From: Limimonas halophila
GTDB lineage: Bacteria > Pseudomonadota > Alphaproteobacteria > Kiloniellales > Rhodovibrionaceae
Direction: 5' to 3'
Length of the DNA: 64,000 nt
Assembly: GCF_900100655.1 (NCBI RefSeq)
Contig: NZ_FNCE01000001.1
Location: 481,252 to 545,251, forward strand
The translations under genes and the position numbers were made by a program. Below the pieces are notes generated by a model. It was not told the origin of the DNA. It ran no database searches and worked only from the letters and a program-made list of their open reading frames with translations. Positions 54,691 to 63,407 of the stretch are shown in pieces. Within the stretch, counting starts at the first letter, position 1; each line of letters starts with the position of its first letter.

Positions 54691-55596
54691 TCACCGGGTG
54701 CGCCCCCGGCCCACGCGGAAATGCATGAAGATGCCGATGCCCAGCAGGATCACGGCGCCGCCCGCGTACTGCGTCGCCACCGGCACCTCTCCGAGAACGG
54801 CGTAGGCCAGCGCCGAGGCGCCCACGGGCTCGAAGAGGATGGCGACCGCGATTACCGACGCGCCCACCCACTTCACGCTCCAGTTCAGAATGGAGTGGCC
54901 GAGCAGCGTCGGCCCGACCGCCATCGCCAGGAAGATGACCCAGTCGGCCGTGGGGTAGCCGCCGAGCGCGTGGCCCTGGGCGAGGTCGTAGACCAGCAGC
55001 ACCGCCGTCGCCATGCCGTAGACCAGGAAGGTGTAGGGCATGAGGTCCAGGCGTTGGCGCACCGACTGCCCGACCATGAAATAGGCGGAAATCAGCATCG
55101 CGGCGAAGAGCGCCAGCGCGTCGCCCGTGAAGGCCTCCCCGGCGATACGCAGGTCGCCCCAGCCGATGATCCCGCTGCCCATGATCGCCAGCACGCCGCC
55201 CAGCAGCGCCGGCAGCGGCAGCCGCTCGCCGAACAGCAGCCAGGTGCCCACGAAGGCGAAGAGCGGCTGCAGGGTCACCAGCACGGTCGAGCTGGCCACG
55301 GTCGTCAGCGCCAGGGATTCGAACCAGGCGACGAAGTGGAACGCCAGAAACACGCCCGCGATCAGGCACAGCCCCAGGTCGCGCGGGCTCACGCGGCGCA
55401 GGGCCTGGCGGTGCCAGCCGAGCACGACGGGCGCCATGAGCGCCACGGCGAAGGCAAGCCGGTAGGTGGCGATCACGGGCGCGGGCGCGGTGGCGAGCCG
55501 CACAAGGACGGCGCTGGTCGACACCGCCGCGACGGCGAGCGCCACGCCCGCATAGGCGGCGGCGATCGGTTCCCGGGAAACGGTGGATTGGCTCAT
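54691..55596 (-). CDS. DMT/EamA-family transporter
   Basis: This inner-membrane permease with two EamA repeats and about ten helices has 301 residues from the ATG at 55596 (MSQSTVSREPIAAAY); a GTG at 55614 would add six. Repeats begin GVALAVAAVSTSAVLVRLAT and ALFAAMLISAYFMVGQSV. Substrate unknown. The gene is divergent from the MFS gene 114 bp away. Confidence 0.88.
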   Translation of the reverse strand: MSQSTVSREPIAAAYAGVALAVAAVSTSAVLVRLATAPAPVIATYRLAFAVALMAPVVLGWHRQALRRVSPRDLGLCLIAGVFLAFHFVAWFESLALTTVASSTVLVTLQPLFAFVGTWLLFGERLPLPALLGGVLAIMGSGIIGWGDLRIAGEAFTGDALALFAAMLISAYFMVGQSVRQRLDLMPYTFLVYGMATAVLLVYDLAQGHALGGYPTADWVIFLAMAVGPTLLGHSILNWSVKWVGASVIAVAILFEPVGASALAYAVLGEVPVATQYAGGAVILLGIGIFMHFRVGRGRTR

Positions 55597-55709
55597 GACA
55601 CGGGAGGCAAGCACATCATGCTTCCGGGATCGACCCTGGGGTGACTGGGCGGCGTTGACGCCCGACCGCGCACCGGCTACCCGGCGGACGCCCGGTTCCG
55701 GAGTTTTTC

Positions 55710-56936
55710 GTGCGCAGCTACCTCTCCTTCATCGCCGCCAACCCGTGGTTCCTGGCCTTCGGCTTCCTGGCCGCCTTCTTCTCCAGCTTCGGCCAGACCT
55801 TCTTCATCGCGATGTTCGGGGGCGAGCTGCGGGCGGCCTTCGACCTCTCCCACACCGCCTACGGCGCGCTCTACTCGGGTGCGACCCTGGCGAGCGGGCT
55901 GACGCTGACGGCCTTTGGACGGCTGATGGACCGCATGTCGCTGGAGCGCTACACGCTCGCGGTGTGCGTGGCGGCTGCGGCAGCGTGCGTGCTCATGGGG
56001 CTGACGCCCTCGGCCGTGTGGCTGGTGGTGGCGTTCTTCACGCTGCGGCTGACGGGGCAGGGGCTGCTGTCGCACCTGTCCAGTACCGCGATGGGGCGCG
56101 GCTTCACCACCGCCCGCGGCAAGGCCGTGAGCCTCGCCGCGCTGGGGCATCCGGCGGGCGAGGCCGTGCTGCCGGCGCTGGCGGTGGTGATGATCGGCGC
56201 GCTCGGCTGGCGCGGCAGCTGGCTGGCGATGGGCACGGTGCTGCTGGTGGGCCTGCCGGCGCTGATGCTGTGGCTGCTTCGGCGCGGGCGCCCCGAGGGC
56301 GAGAAGCGCGCGGCGCGCGAAGCCAGCGCGACCGCGCGCGAGCGCGACCGCTCCCTTGGGGGCGTGGCGCGCGACCCGCTGTTCACGGCGCTGGCGCTGT
56401 GCGTGTTGGTGACCCCGGTGGTGATCACGGGCATGTTCTTCCACCAGGTCGCGCTGATGGACGCGAAGGGCTGGAGCCTGTCCTGGCTGGCGACCTGCTA
56501 CGTGGCCTTCGCCGCGACCACGACGCTGAGCGGCCTGATGGCGGGCTCGCTCGTCGACCGCCTGGGCACCCGGCGCGTGCTGCCGGGCTATCTGCTGCCG
56601 CTGGCGGCGGGGCTCGCCATCGTGGCGGTGGGCGAGGCGCGCTGGGTGCTGCCGCTGTACCTGGCGCTCGCGGGCGTGACCGCGGGCGCGAGCTTTACCG
56701 TGCTGGGCGCGCTCTGGGCGGAGGTCTACGGCACCGCGCACCTGGGCGCGATCCGCGGGCTGGTGCAGACCCTCGTCGTGCTGGGCAGCGCCGTGGCCCC
56801 GGTCCTGGTCGGCTGGCTGCTGGACGCCGGGCTCGGGTTCCCCGGCGTGGCGCTCATCTTCGCCGCGTACGCCATGGGCGCGGCGGCCTTGTTGGCTGGC
56901 CTGCAGCCGGCTTTGCGCACGCGAACGGCGGCCTGA
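55710..56936 (+). CDS. MFS transporter
   Basis: This 12-helix major facilitator protein has 408 residues and starts at a GTG (VRSYLSFIAANPWF). The MFS signature between helices 2 and 3 is LTAFGRLMDRMSLERY, with a second half-signature GSLVDRLGTRRVLPGYLL. A charged loop with several Arg/Glu sits near the middle. It is similar in layout to cyanate/nitrate-type or RhtX-like transporters, but the substrate is unknown. A weak hairpin is possible just after the stop; I do not call a terminator. Confidence 0.86.
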   Translation: MRSYLSFIAANPWFLAFGFLAAFFSSFGQTFFIAMFGGELRAAFDLSHTAYGALYSGATLASGLTLTAFGRLMDRMSLERYTLAVCVAAAAACVLMGLTPSAVWLVVAFFTLRLTGQGLLSHLSSTAMGRGFTTARGKAVSLAALGHPAGEAVLPALAVVMIGALGWRGSWLAMGTVLLVGLPALMLWLLRRGRPEGEKRAAREASATARERDRSLGGVARDPLFTALALCVLVTPVVITGMFFHQVALMDAKGWSLSWLATCYVAFAATTTLSGLMAGSLVDRLGTRRVLPGYLLPLAAGLAIVAVGEARWVLPLYLALAGVTAGASFTVLGALWAEVYGTAHLGAIRGLVQTLVVLGSAVAPVLVGWLLDAGLGFPGVALIFAAYAMGAAALLAGLQPALRTRTAA

Positions 56937-56975
56937 CCGGTTTTGCACCCGCTGCACGAAACCACACCGGGAATT

Positions 56976-56990
56976 TTAACCGAACCTTGA
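56976..56990 (+). promoter_or_regulatory. CtrA-like box upstream of the PAS histidine kinase
   Basis: TTAA-CCGAACC-TTGA is one mismatch from TTAA-N7-TTAA, and its 7-bp core differs from that of the fliI box (CCCAACC) at one base. It lies 39 bp before the 57029 start. It is the best CtrA candidate in the second half of the window. Confidence 0.6.
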
Positions 56991-57028
56991 TTTCCGGTAT
57001 GGTGGTTTAACCCGTTCACCGGCGCGGG

Positions 57029-58495
57029 ATGACGCGCCGGGGGTGTCGTGCGTCGTGGGTCCGCATGAGCGTCGCCGTTTTCACACTGCTGCCCGGGGTG
57101 TTCCTGATCGGGATCGGGGTGTACTGCGTCGTCGCGAGCGTCCGCACGCGCACCGCCTGGTTCGCCGTGGTCGCCGTCTTCGTCGGGCTGATGGCGGTTC
57201 ATCAGGCGTTCGAACTGGCCGCGTGGCTGGAAACCGGCGTGTTTCCCAACCCGATCAAAGGCGAAATCCCGGAAACCACGGTGAACCTGCTGGGGGCGGC
57301 GATCGCGCTCCACCTCGTGCGTTCGCGCATGGCGCTGCAGCGCCAACTGCGCGAGCGCGAGCAGGCGGAAACGATCTTCCAGACTGTGCAGGACGCCATT
57401 TTCGTGCTGCGCGCCGCCGGCGACGGGCTGGTGGTGGAACGCACCAATCCCGCCTTCCGGGCCGCGTTCCTGCGCGGCGACGATCCCGGAACCGGGGTGC
57501 CGCTTGCTCAGATGGTGGCCGCCGGCGTCGCCGCCGCCATCGAACCGGTGGTCGGGGAGGTCCACGCCGACGCGGCGGCGGAACGGGTCGTACAGCTCGA
57601 TGTGCCGGAGGCGGGCTCCTACTGGCACGTCCGGATCGTGCCGGTGCCCGGACGCCGCGGCCCCACCCGGTTTGTCGGCGTGGCGCGGGACGTCTCGCGC
57701 CAGATGTGGGAGCAGCACCGCCGCGAAGCGCACCTGGAGGACGAGCGGGTGCGCGCCGAGCGGGCCAACGCGGCGAAGACCAGCTTTCTGGCCCGCATGA
57801 GCCACGAGCTGCGCACGCCCCTGAACGCCATCCTGGGCATGGCCGAGGTTATCCGCGACCGCGTCATGGGCGACGATCTGGACCGCTACAGCACCTACGC
57901 GGCCGACATTCACACCAGCAGCGAACACCTCCTGGCGCTTATCAACGACCTGCTCGACATGTCGCGCCTGGACAGCGACCGCTACGAACTCGACCCGCGC
58001 CGCGTCGACACGGCGGAAGTGCTGCGCCACGCGGGCAGCATGGTGCAGGCCCAGGCCGACCGCGCCGGCGTCCACCTCGACGTGGCCGCCGAGGCGCCGC
58101 CGCTCCTCGCCGACGAGCGCGCGCTGCGCCAGATGGTCGCCAACCTGTTGACGAACGCGGTCAAGTTCACCGAGGCGGGGGGCCGCGTGCGCGTGCGCGC
58201 GGCCACTGATGCCGCCGGCTGGCTGGCGATCACGGTCGCCGACGACGGCGTCGGCATTCCGCCCGAGGATCAGGCGCGCATCCTGGAACCGTTCGAGCAG
58301 GGGCGCGAGCGCGTCTCCGCCGACCGGGCCGGCGGCACCGGGCTCGGCTTGGCGATCTGCCACAAGCTGATGCGGCTGCACGACGGCGAACTGCACCTGG
58401 ACAGCACGCCGGGCGCGGGGACGACCGTGACCCTCCGGTTCCCGCCCGGCCGCGTGATGGCGCCCTCTGCCGCCGAGCGCGAAGTGACCGCCTAA
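57029..58495 (+). CDS. Membrane-bound PAS sensor histidine kinase
   Basis: This sensor kinase has 488 residues from 57029; an ATG at 57065 (MSVAVFTLLPGVFLIG) starts directly at the first membrane segment and may be the real start. Two to three hydrophobic segments cover about 12-100. A PAS-like domain spans about 115-230. The HisKA motif is MSHELRTPLNAILGMAEVIR near 265, and the HATPase has the N box (ANLLTNAVKF), ADDGVGIPPEDQARI and a G2 block (GGTGLGLAICHKLM). No response regulator is adjacent, so it is an orphan. The nearby CtrA-like box suggests cell-cycle or motility links. Confidence 0.92.
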   Translation: MTRRGCRASWVRMSVAVFTLLPGVFLIGIGVYCVVASVRTRTAWFAVVAVFVGLMAVHQAFELAAWLETGVFPNPIKGEIPETTVNLLGAAIALHLVRSRMALQRQLREREQAETIFQTVQDAIFVLRAAGDGLVVERTNPAFRAAFLRGDDPGTGVPLAQMVAAGVAAAIEPVVGEVHADAAAERVVQLDVPEAGSYWHVRIVPVPGRRGPTRFVGVARDVSRQMWEQHRREAHLEDERVRAERANAAKTSFLARMSHELRTPLNAILGMAEVIRDRVMGDDLDRYSTYAADIHTSSEHLLALINDLLDMSRLDSDRYELDPRRVDTAEVLRHAGSMVQAQADRAGVHLDVAAEAPPLLADERALRQMVANLLTNAVKFTEAGGRVRVRAATDAAGWLAITVADDGVGIPPEDQARILEPFEQGRERVSADRAGGTGLGLAICHKLMRLHDGELHLDSTPGAGTTVTLRFPPGRVMAPSAAEREVTA

Positions 58496-58497
58496 CC

Positions 58498-59118
58498 TCA
58501 GCCCTCGGGAATCACGCCGCAGTAGGCGCGCGTGCCGCCGTGGCTGTGGGCGTGGTCGCCGTGGCCGCCGTCGTCGGCCGTGCGCGGGCCGTAGCGGTCG
58601 GGCATGGCGTGGATCATCAGCGCGTGGCCGCGCACGTCCGACACCGAGAGCCGGGGCGCCAGCACCGGGATGGTCGAGCGCCCGCCCGGCTCGACGTAGA
58701 GGTTGGGCAGGTCGCCGAGCGCCCCGGGCAGGTAGGGGCCGGTGTACGCGCCCGTGCCTTCGGGGTCGTAATGACCGCCGGCCGCCGCGCCCGCGACCAT
58801 CTCGCCGTCGCGCTCGGCCGGGGCGCAGGTACCGTTTTCGTGCACGTGCGCCGCGTGGGGCCGGGCCTTGCCCATCCCCTTCAGGTTCGGGATCACCAGC
58901 AGGCCGTGCGGGCTGTCGCGCAGCGTGATCGTGCCGACGGCCTTGCCGGTTCCCTCGGTGCTGATGCGATGGATCGTGACTTTGGCGCCCTGCGTGTCGC
59001 CGCTTGAACCGGCGGCGGCCGGCTGCGGCGTCGCCATCGGGGCTGCCAGGATCGCGGCCGCGCTCGCCACGGCGCCAAGCGCGGCCGCGGGGCGGCTCGT
59101 CGTCCCGCGGGTCATCAT
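58498..59118 (-). CDS. sodC: Cu/Zn superoxide dismutase
   Basis: SodC detoxifies superoxide in the periplasm. It has 206 residues with an N-terminal export signal (AVASAAAILAAPMATPQPAAA). Metal ligands are seen in HAAHVHENGTC, GGHYDP and GHALMIHAMPD. A second Cys near the C-terminus (AYCGVIPEG) can form the conserved disulfide with the first. A His/Gly-rich loop (DDGGHGDHAHSHGG) is an unusual addition near the end. It lies 56 bp after znuB on the same strand, next to zinc-uptake genes. Confidence 0.94.
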   Translation of the reverse strand: MMTRGTTSRPAAALGAVASAAAILAAPMATPQPAAAGSSGDTQGAKVTIHRISTEGTGKAVGTITLRDSPHGLLVIPNLKGMGKARPHAAHVHENGTCAPAERDGEMVAGAAAGGHYDPEGTGAYTGPYLPGALGDLPNLYVEPGGRSTIPVLAPRLSVSDVRGHALMIHAMPDRYGPRTADDGGHGDHAHSHGGTRAYCGVIPEG

Positions 59119-59174
59119 GCCGCGAACCTAGGCAGCCCGGCGTGGGACCACGATGGGGCGGCCTGTCGCAGCGC

Positions 59175-59993
59175 TCAGCCGGCGCTGCGGCGCACGAGGC
59201 CGCGAAGGCCGCCGACGGTCTGCGCCAGCGCGAACAGAATCGCGGCGACGACCACGATCGCGGGGCCGGAGGGAATGTCCCAGGTCATCGACCCCGCCAT
59301 GCCGCCGAGCACGGCGAGCACGCCCGCGCCCGCGGCGTAGACGGCCATCGTCTCCGGGGTGTCGGCCAGCCGCCGCGCCGCCGCCGCGGGGATGATGAGC
59401 ATCGAGGTGATCAGCAGGATGCCCACGATCTTCATGGCGATGGCGACCAGCACGGCCAGCATCAGCATGAAGGCCAGGCGCACCAGCAGCACAGGGATGC
59501 CCTCGGCGGCCGCCAGCTCGGCGTGCACGGACACCATCAGCAGCCAGCGCCACAGCGCCACCAGCGCGCCCAGCGTCACCGCCCCGGCGCCGTAGATCCA
59601 CAGCAGGTCCGTCCAGCTCACCGCCAGCACGTCACCGAAGAGGTAGGTGAGCAGATCCACGCGCAGGCCGGTGAGGAAGCTCAGGACCACCAGCCCGGTC
59701 GCCATGCCGCCGTGGGCCAGGATGCCCATGAGGGTATCGTCGGCCAGCACGTGCTGGCGCTGGAGCAGCACCAGCAGCAGCGCCACCACGATCGCCGCCG
59801 CCGCGATGCCGAACATCGGGTCGATGCCCAGCACCACGCCCAGCGCGATCCCCAGGAAGGCGTTGTGGGCCAGCGCCGTGCCGAAATAGGCCATGCGCCG
59901 CCACACCACGAAGCACCCCAGCGGCCCGGCGACGAGCGCCACGCCCACGCCGGCCATGATCGCCCGCCAGACGAACGCGGCTTCCCAAATCAT
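59175..59993 (-). CDS. znuB: Zinc ABC transporter permease ZnuB
   Basis: This ABC-3-family permease has 272 residues with seven or eight hydrophobic segments. Family blocks: GPLGCFVVWRRMAYFGTALAHNAFLG near 22-46, TYLFGDVLAVSWTDLLWIYG and IVGILLITSMLIIPAAAARRL. Its ATG overlaps the stop of a 13-codon upstream reading frame (MSVRMNQQEADPV). It is separated from znuC by a 196 bp spacer containing an inverted-repeat insert, unlike the overlaps usual in znu operons. Confidence 0.93.
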   Translation of the reverse strand: MIWEAAFVWRAIMAGVGVALVAGPLGCFVVWRRMAYFGTALAHNAFLGIALGVVLGIDPMFGIAAAAIVVALLLVLLQRQHVLADDTLMGILAHGGMATGLVVLSFLTGLRVDLLTYLFGDVLAVSWTDLLWIYGAGAVTLGALVALWRWLLMVSVHAELAAAEGIPVLLVRLAFMLMLAVLVAIAMKIVGILLITSMLIIPAAAARRLADTPETMAVYAAGAGVLAVLGGMAGSMTWDIPSGPAIVVVAAILFALAQTVGGLRGLVRRSAG

Positions 59994-60018
59994 ACTGGGT
60001 CGGCCTCCTGCTGGTTCA

Positions 60019-60145
60019 TACGGACGCTCATTGAGCGGAACCTACGACAAGTCGAGGATGTACCAGCGGAGTCTCGCCAGGGTCCTTTCTCCTTTCAGGA
60101 GAAAGACAGAATGAGGCCATGAGTTCCGCTCATTGCGCATACGTA
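60019..60145. repeat. Short inverted-repeat insert between znuC and znuB
   Basis: Arms of about 25 bp at 60019-60043 and 60121-60145 are imperfect inverted repeats (about 20 of 25 pairs, with exact core GAGCGGAAC / GTTCCGCTC). They enclose about 77 bp that contains a perfect 9-bp hairpin, CTTTCTCCT-TTC-AGGAGAAAG (60085-60105). The stretch is visibly less GC-rich than its neighbours. It may be a MITE-like element, a relic of an IS or a regulatory RNA structure. Confidence 0.55.
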
Positions 60146-60189
60146 TCAGCTCTCGGGAAGGCCGGTACTGGGCACCTCGCCTGTTGGGA

Positions 60190-60984
60190 TCATTGCGGCT
60201 CGGTCTCCGGGCACGCGTCCGCGCCCGCCTCGGCGGGCACGACCTCGCCGCTGGGGGTGTGCTTGTGGTGGTGGGTGTGCGCGTAAACCGCCGCCGCGCG
60301 CGCCGCCGCCGTGCCGAAGAGGTGCAGGTATTCGGGGTGCTGGCTGACGGACTCCGGCTGGCCGCGGCAGCAGACGTGATGGTTGAGGCACACCACCTCC
60401 TCGGTTCCCCGCATCACGAGGTGGAGGTCGTGGCTGACCATCAGCACCGCGAAGCCGTGCTGCGTGCGCAGCCGGCCGATCAGGTCGAAGAGGTCGAGCT
60501 GCCCGCCCAGGTCCACGCCCTGCATGGGTTCGTCCAGCACCAGCAGGTTCGGCCGCCGCAGGAGTGCGCGCGCCAGCATGACGCGCTGGAACTCCCCGCC
60601 GGACAGGCTCTGCACCGGCTTGTCCTGGGTGTAGCCGACCCCGACCTCGCTCAGCGCCGCGCCGATGGTGTGGCGCGCGTAGCGCTTGGGCAGCCCCAGG
60701 AAGTGCGCCACGGTGATCGGCAGCGTCCAGTCCAGCGCGAAGCGCTGCGGCACGTAGCCCACGCTCAGCCCCTTGCGCCGGTGCACCTTGCCGGCGTGCG
60801 GGCGCTGCAGCCCGAGCACCACGCGCGCCAGGGTCGTCTTGCCCGCACCGTTGGGCCCGATGATGGTCACCGTGCGGCCGGGGGCGAGGTCGAGGTCCAC
60901 GTCGTCCAGCACGCGCGTTCCCGAGAAGCCGACGCGCACGCCGCGCACGCGCACCAGCGGCTCGGCGTTATCCGTGGCGGCCAT
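60190..60984 (-). CDS. znuC: Zinc ABC transporter ATPase ZnuC
   Basis: This ATPase of the zinc importer has 264 residues. Walker A is GPNGAGKTTLARVVLG near 40-55, the signature LSGGEFQRVMLARALLRR, and Walker B LLVLDEPMQGVDLGGQLDLF. A His-rich tail (YAHTHHHKHTPSGE) fits a zinc system. Its start overlaps the zur stop by 17 bp, so zur and znuC are co-translated. Confidence 0.95.
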   Translation of the reverse strand: MAATDNAEPLVRVRGVRVGFSGTRVLDDVDLDLAPGRTVTIIGPNGAGKTTLARVVLGLQRPHAGKVHRRKGLSVGYVPQRFALDWTLPITVAHFLGLPKRYARHTIGAALSEVGVGYTQDKPVQSLSGGEFQRVMLARALLRRPNLLVLDEPMQGVDLGGQLDLFDLIGRLRTQHGFAVLMVSHDLHLVMRGTEEVVCLNHHVCCRGQPESVSQHPEYLHLFGTAAARAAAVYAHTHHHKHTPSGEVVPAEAGADACPETEPQ

Positions 60985-61501
60985 TTGCGGGCTCCGACGG
61001 GGCGGGTTCTTCAGGGCGGCAGCCTGGGCAGGTTCCGCTGATCTCGACGGTCTCGCGCTCGACCGCGAAGCCGACGGCTGCCGCCTCGCGCGCGATGGCG
61101 CGATCCGTGCGTGCGTCCGCGACCTCCGCGGCCGTGCCGCAGTGCCGGCAGATCAGGAAATGCCCGACGTGCTCGGTTCCGGGGTGGGGGCAGCCAATGT
61201 AGGCGTTCAGGCGCTCGATGCGATGGATGAAACCGTGATGCAAGAGGAAGTCGAGCGCCCGGTAGACGGTCGGCGGCGCCACGCGCCCGCGCTCCTGCGA
61301 GAGCGCGTCCAGCACGTCATAGGCGCCCACGGGCCGGTGGCCCTGCCACACCAGCTCCAGCACGCGCCGGCGCAGCGCCGTCAGGCGCACGCCGCGCGCG
61401 TCGCACACGCGCTCGACGGCGTCGAGCGCCGCGCGCACGCACTGCGCGTGGTCGTGGTCGGCTGCCGGGAACGCCCGGGGCGTCGGTGCCGCGTGGGCCA
61501 T
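60968..61501 (-). CDS. zur: Zinc uptake regulator Zur (Fur family)
   Basis: Zur represses zinc uptake when zinc is sufficient. It has 177 residues: an N-terminal winged helix (LTALRRRVLELVWQGHRPVGAYDVLDAL; VAPPTVYRALDFLLHHGFIHRI), then the metal-binding dimer domain with HFLICRHCGTAAEV and a second Cys pair CPGC. It is divergent from znuA across 120 bp that contain a Zur-like operator, and it overlaps znuC. Confidence 0.94.
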   Translation of the reverse strand: MAHAAPTPRAFPAADHDHAQCVRAALDAVERVCDARGVRLTALRRRVLELVWQGHRPVGAYDVLDALSQERGRVAPPTVYRALDFLLHHGFIHRIERLNAYIGCPHPGTEHVGHFLICRHCGTAAEVADARTDRAIAREAAAVGFAVERETVEISGTCPGCRPEEPAPSEPANGRHG

Positions 61502-61575
61502 TGTGGGGTCCCCCGTGGTGTGCTCGCCGGTCGGCGTGGCCGTTGACGGCTTGTTCAGACCGTTGACAGCGGGAA

Positions 61576-61591
61576 GCTATAATATAACGTA
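61576..61591. promoter_or_regulatory. Zur-like operator between zur and znuA
   Basis: The AT-rich sequence GCTATAATATAACGTA stands out in a GC-rich spacer and resembles the alphaproteobacterial Zur operator core GTTATAATATAAC, with one to two differences. It lies about 30 bp upstream of znuA and about 75 bp upstream of zur, so one site could control both directions. Confidence 0.75.
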
Positions 61592-61621
61592 TCTGGCTCG
61601 CAAGGCGTCGACGGAGACGGG

Positions 61622-62608
61622 ATGGGGGCGATGCGTCGCGGTTTTCGGGCCAGCTTGGTTGCATGCTTGGCGGTGCTTGCCGGGGTTGTCGCGGGCCCGG
61701 CGGCGGCTGCGCCAAAGGTGGTGGCGAGCGTCAAGCCGGTCCACAGCCTCGTTGCCAGCGTCATGGACGGTGTGGCGACCCCGGAGCTGCTGGTGTCCGG
61801 CGGGCAGTCGCCGCACACCCATTCGTTGGCGCCCTCGGACGCGGCGGCGCTGTCGCGGGCCGATCTCGTCGTCTGGGTGGGGCCGGCGCTGGAAGCCTTC
61901 CTGACGCGGCCGATGGCGAACCTCGTGGACGCCGACGCGCGGCTGCGGCTATCGGAAGCCGACGGCGTACGTCTCTTGGAAACGCGGACCAGCGGCGTCT
62001 GGGACGGCGGTCACGGGCACGACCACAGCGGCGACGGCGGCGGTCACGCGCACGGCGAGGGCAAGCGCCCGCCGGCTGACCGCACGGACCCGCACATCTG
62101 GCTGGACCCCGCCAACGCCAAGGCGGTCGTGCGCGCAGTGGCGCAGCGGCTGCAAGCGCTCGAACCCGCGAACGCGGACGCCTACGCCGCGAACGCCGCC
62201 GCGACGCGCAAGCGAATCGATGCGGTCGACGCCGAGGTGCGCGAGCGCATCGCGCCGGTTCGCGACGTGCCCTATGCCGTCTTCCACGACGCCTATCACT
62301 ACTTCGAGCGCCGCTACAGGCTGAACGCGGTGGGCAGCATCACGCTCAGCCCCGAACGCCGGCCGAGCGCGCGGCGGCTCCAGGCCATCCGCGAGACGGT
62401 GGGTGAGCGCGGGGCCGCCTGCATCTTCCGCGAGCCCCAGTTCGCGCCGCAGCTGGTGCGCACCGTGGCCGAGGGGACCGACGTGCGCGTGGGCGTGCTC
62501 GACCCCCTGGGCGCGGCCATCGCGCCGGGGCCGGATCTCTATCCCAAGCTCATGCGCGGCCTCGCCACCTCGCTGCGCCGCTGTCTCGGCGGCAAGGCAG
62601 CGGATTGA
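61622..62608 (+). CDS. znuA: Zinc-binding periplasmic protein ZnuA
   Basis: This zinc-specific binding protein has 328 residues. The ATG at 61622 has GGAG 5 bp upstream; the signal peptide ends near GPAAAAPKVV. The mature protein starts VVASVKPVHSLVASVMDGV and contains the ligand His region GGQSPHTHSLAPSDA, the His-rich loop GHGHDHSGDGGGHAHGEG near 137-154, then DPHIWLDPANAK and FHDAYHYFERRY. It is divergent from zur with the operator between them. Confidence 0.96.
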   Translation: MGAMRRGFRASLVACLAVLAGVVAGPAAAAPKVVASVKPVHSLVASVMDGVATPELLVSGGQSPHTHSLAPSDAAALSRADLVVWVGPALEAFLTRPMANLVDADARLRLSEADGVRLLETRTSGVWDGGHGHDHSGDGGGHAHGEGKRPPADRTDPHIWLDPANAKAVVRAVAQRLQALEPANADAYAANAAATRKRIDAVDAEVRERIAPVRDVPYAVFHDAYHYFERRYRLNAVGSITLSPERRPSARRLQAIRETVGERGAACIFREPQFAPQLVRTVAEGTDVRVGVLDPLGAAIAPGPDLYPKLMRGLATSLRRCLGGKAAD

Positions 62609-62612
62609 AGCC

Positions 62613-62655
62613 CGGCCAGGAAGCGGGTACCACCCGGTCAGTCGTTTCCTGGCCG
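62613..62655. terminator. Nested hairpin after znuA
   Basis: CGGCCAGGAA (62613-62622) pairs perfectly with TTCCTGGCCG (62646-62655). Within the loop, CGGGT and ACCCG (62624-62636) form a second small stem. It starts five bases after the znuA stop and ends 14 bp before the next gene. It may terminate znuA transcription, but there is no T-run. Confidence 0.55.
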
Positions 62656-62669
62656 CGTGGGCGTGAGCG

Positions 62670-63407
62670 ATGGACCAGCGCTATCTCTTGATCGTCGGCT
62701 CGCCGCGATCCGGAACCACGCTGCTGACGGCGATGTTGGGCCGTCACCCGGCGCTTGCCGTCACCAACGAGGACAAAACCCGCGCCTGGCACAACGTCGT
62801 CGGCAAGCCGGTGGTGGGCGTGAAGCTCTGCGTGCCCAATGACATTGAGCTGGATAGCAGCTGGCGCACCGCGATCCGGCGGCGGCTGCGGCGGATCGCG
62901 ATGTACAACCGCCACAACCTCGGCATCCCCGGCCCGCGCATGAAGGTGAAGAGCATCTATTCCGTCCGCGACTTCCAGCGCTGGCCGGACACGCAGATCC
63001 TCGGCATCCTGCGCGATCCGCACGAGGCCGTCGCGTCGATCCGCGAACGCGGCGGCCACGGCGAGGGCGAGGCGCGGCACCGCTGGACGCGCGCCGTTGA
63101 GGTCATGCACCAGGTCATGCAGGAGACGCCCGAACGCGTCCGCGTGGTCGATTTCGACCGGCTGGTTCGCGAGCCGGAAAGCACGATGCGCGGGCTGTGT
63201 TCCTGGCTGGACGTCGCCTACGATCCCGCCGTGATCGGCGGGGAGACGCCGCACTACCGCCTCACCGGCATCGATCCGGACAAGGCCGGCAACCGCGGCG
63301 AGGCCCGTTTCGACCACCCGGTGTTCGACGACACGCCGGGCCTGCGCGAGAAGTACCGCGCGCTGGTCGCGGCCGCGGCGCCGGGCGGGGAGGCCGCGGC
63401 GGCGTGA
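62670..63407 (+). CDS. Sulfotransferase family protein
   Basis: This stand-alone sulfotransferase has 245 residues. The PAPS 5'-loop is LIVGSPRSGTTLLTAML near residues 7-23, and the 3'-phosphate region is ILGILRDPHEAVASIRERGG near 110-128. No signal peptide is visible, so it is probably cytosolic. The stop codon overlaps the next gene's GTG start (GTGA). Acceptor unknown; polysaccharide or lipid sulfation is possible. Confidence 0.9.
   Translation: MDQRYLLIVGSPRSGTTLLTAMLGRHPALAVTNEDKTRAWHNVVGKPVVGVKLCVPNDIELDSSWRTAIRRRLRRIAMYNRHNLGIPGPRMKVKSIYSVRDFQRWPDTQILGILRDPHEAVASIRERGGHGEGEARHRWTRAVEVMHQVMQETPERVRVVDFDRLVREPESTMRGLCSWLDVAYDPAVIGGETPHYRLTGIDPDKAGNRGEARFDHPVFDDTPGLREKYRALVAAAAPGGEAAAA

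Noticed and set aside
59995..60030. 13-codon frame (MSVRMNQQEADPV) overlapping the znuB start, considered as a leader peptide
   Set aside because: It is very short, has no clear ribosome site and lies partly inside the inverted-repeat element. It is not listed as a gene.
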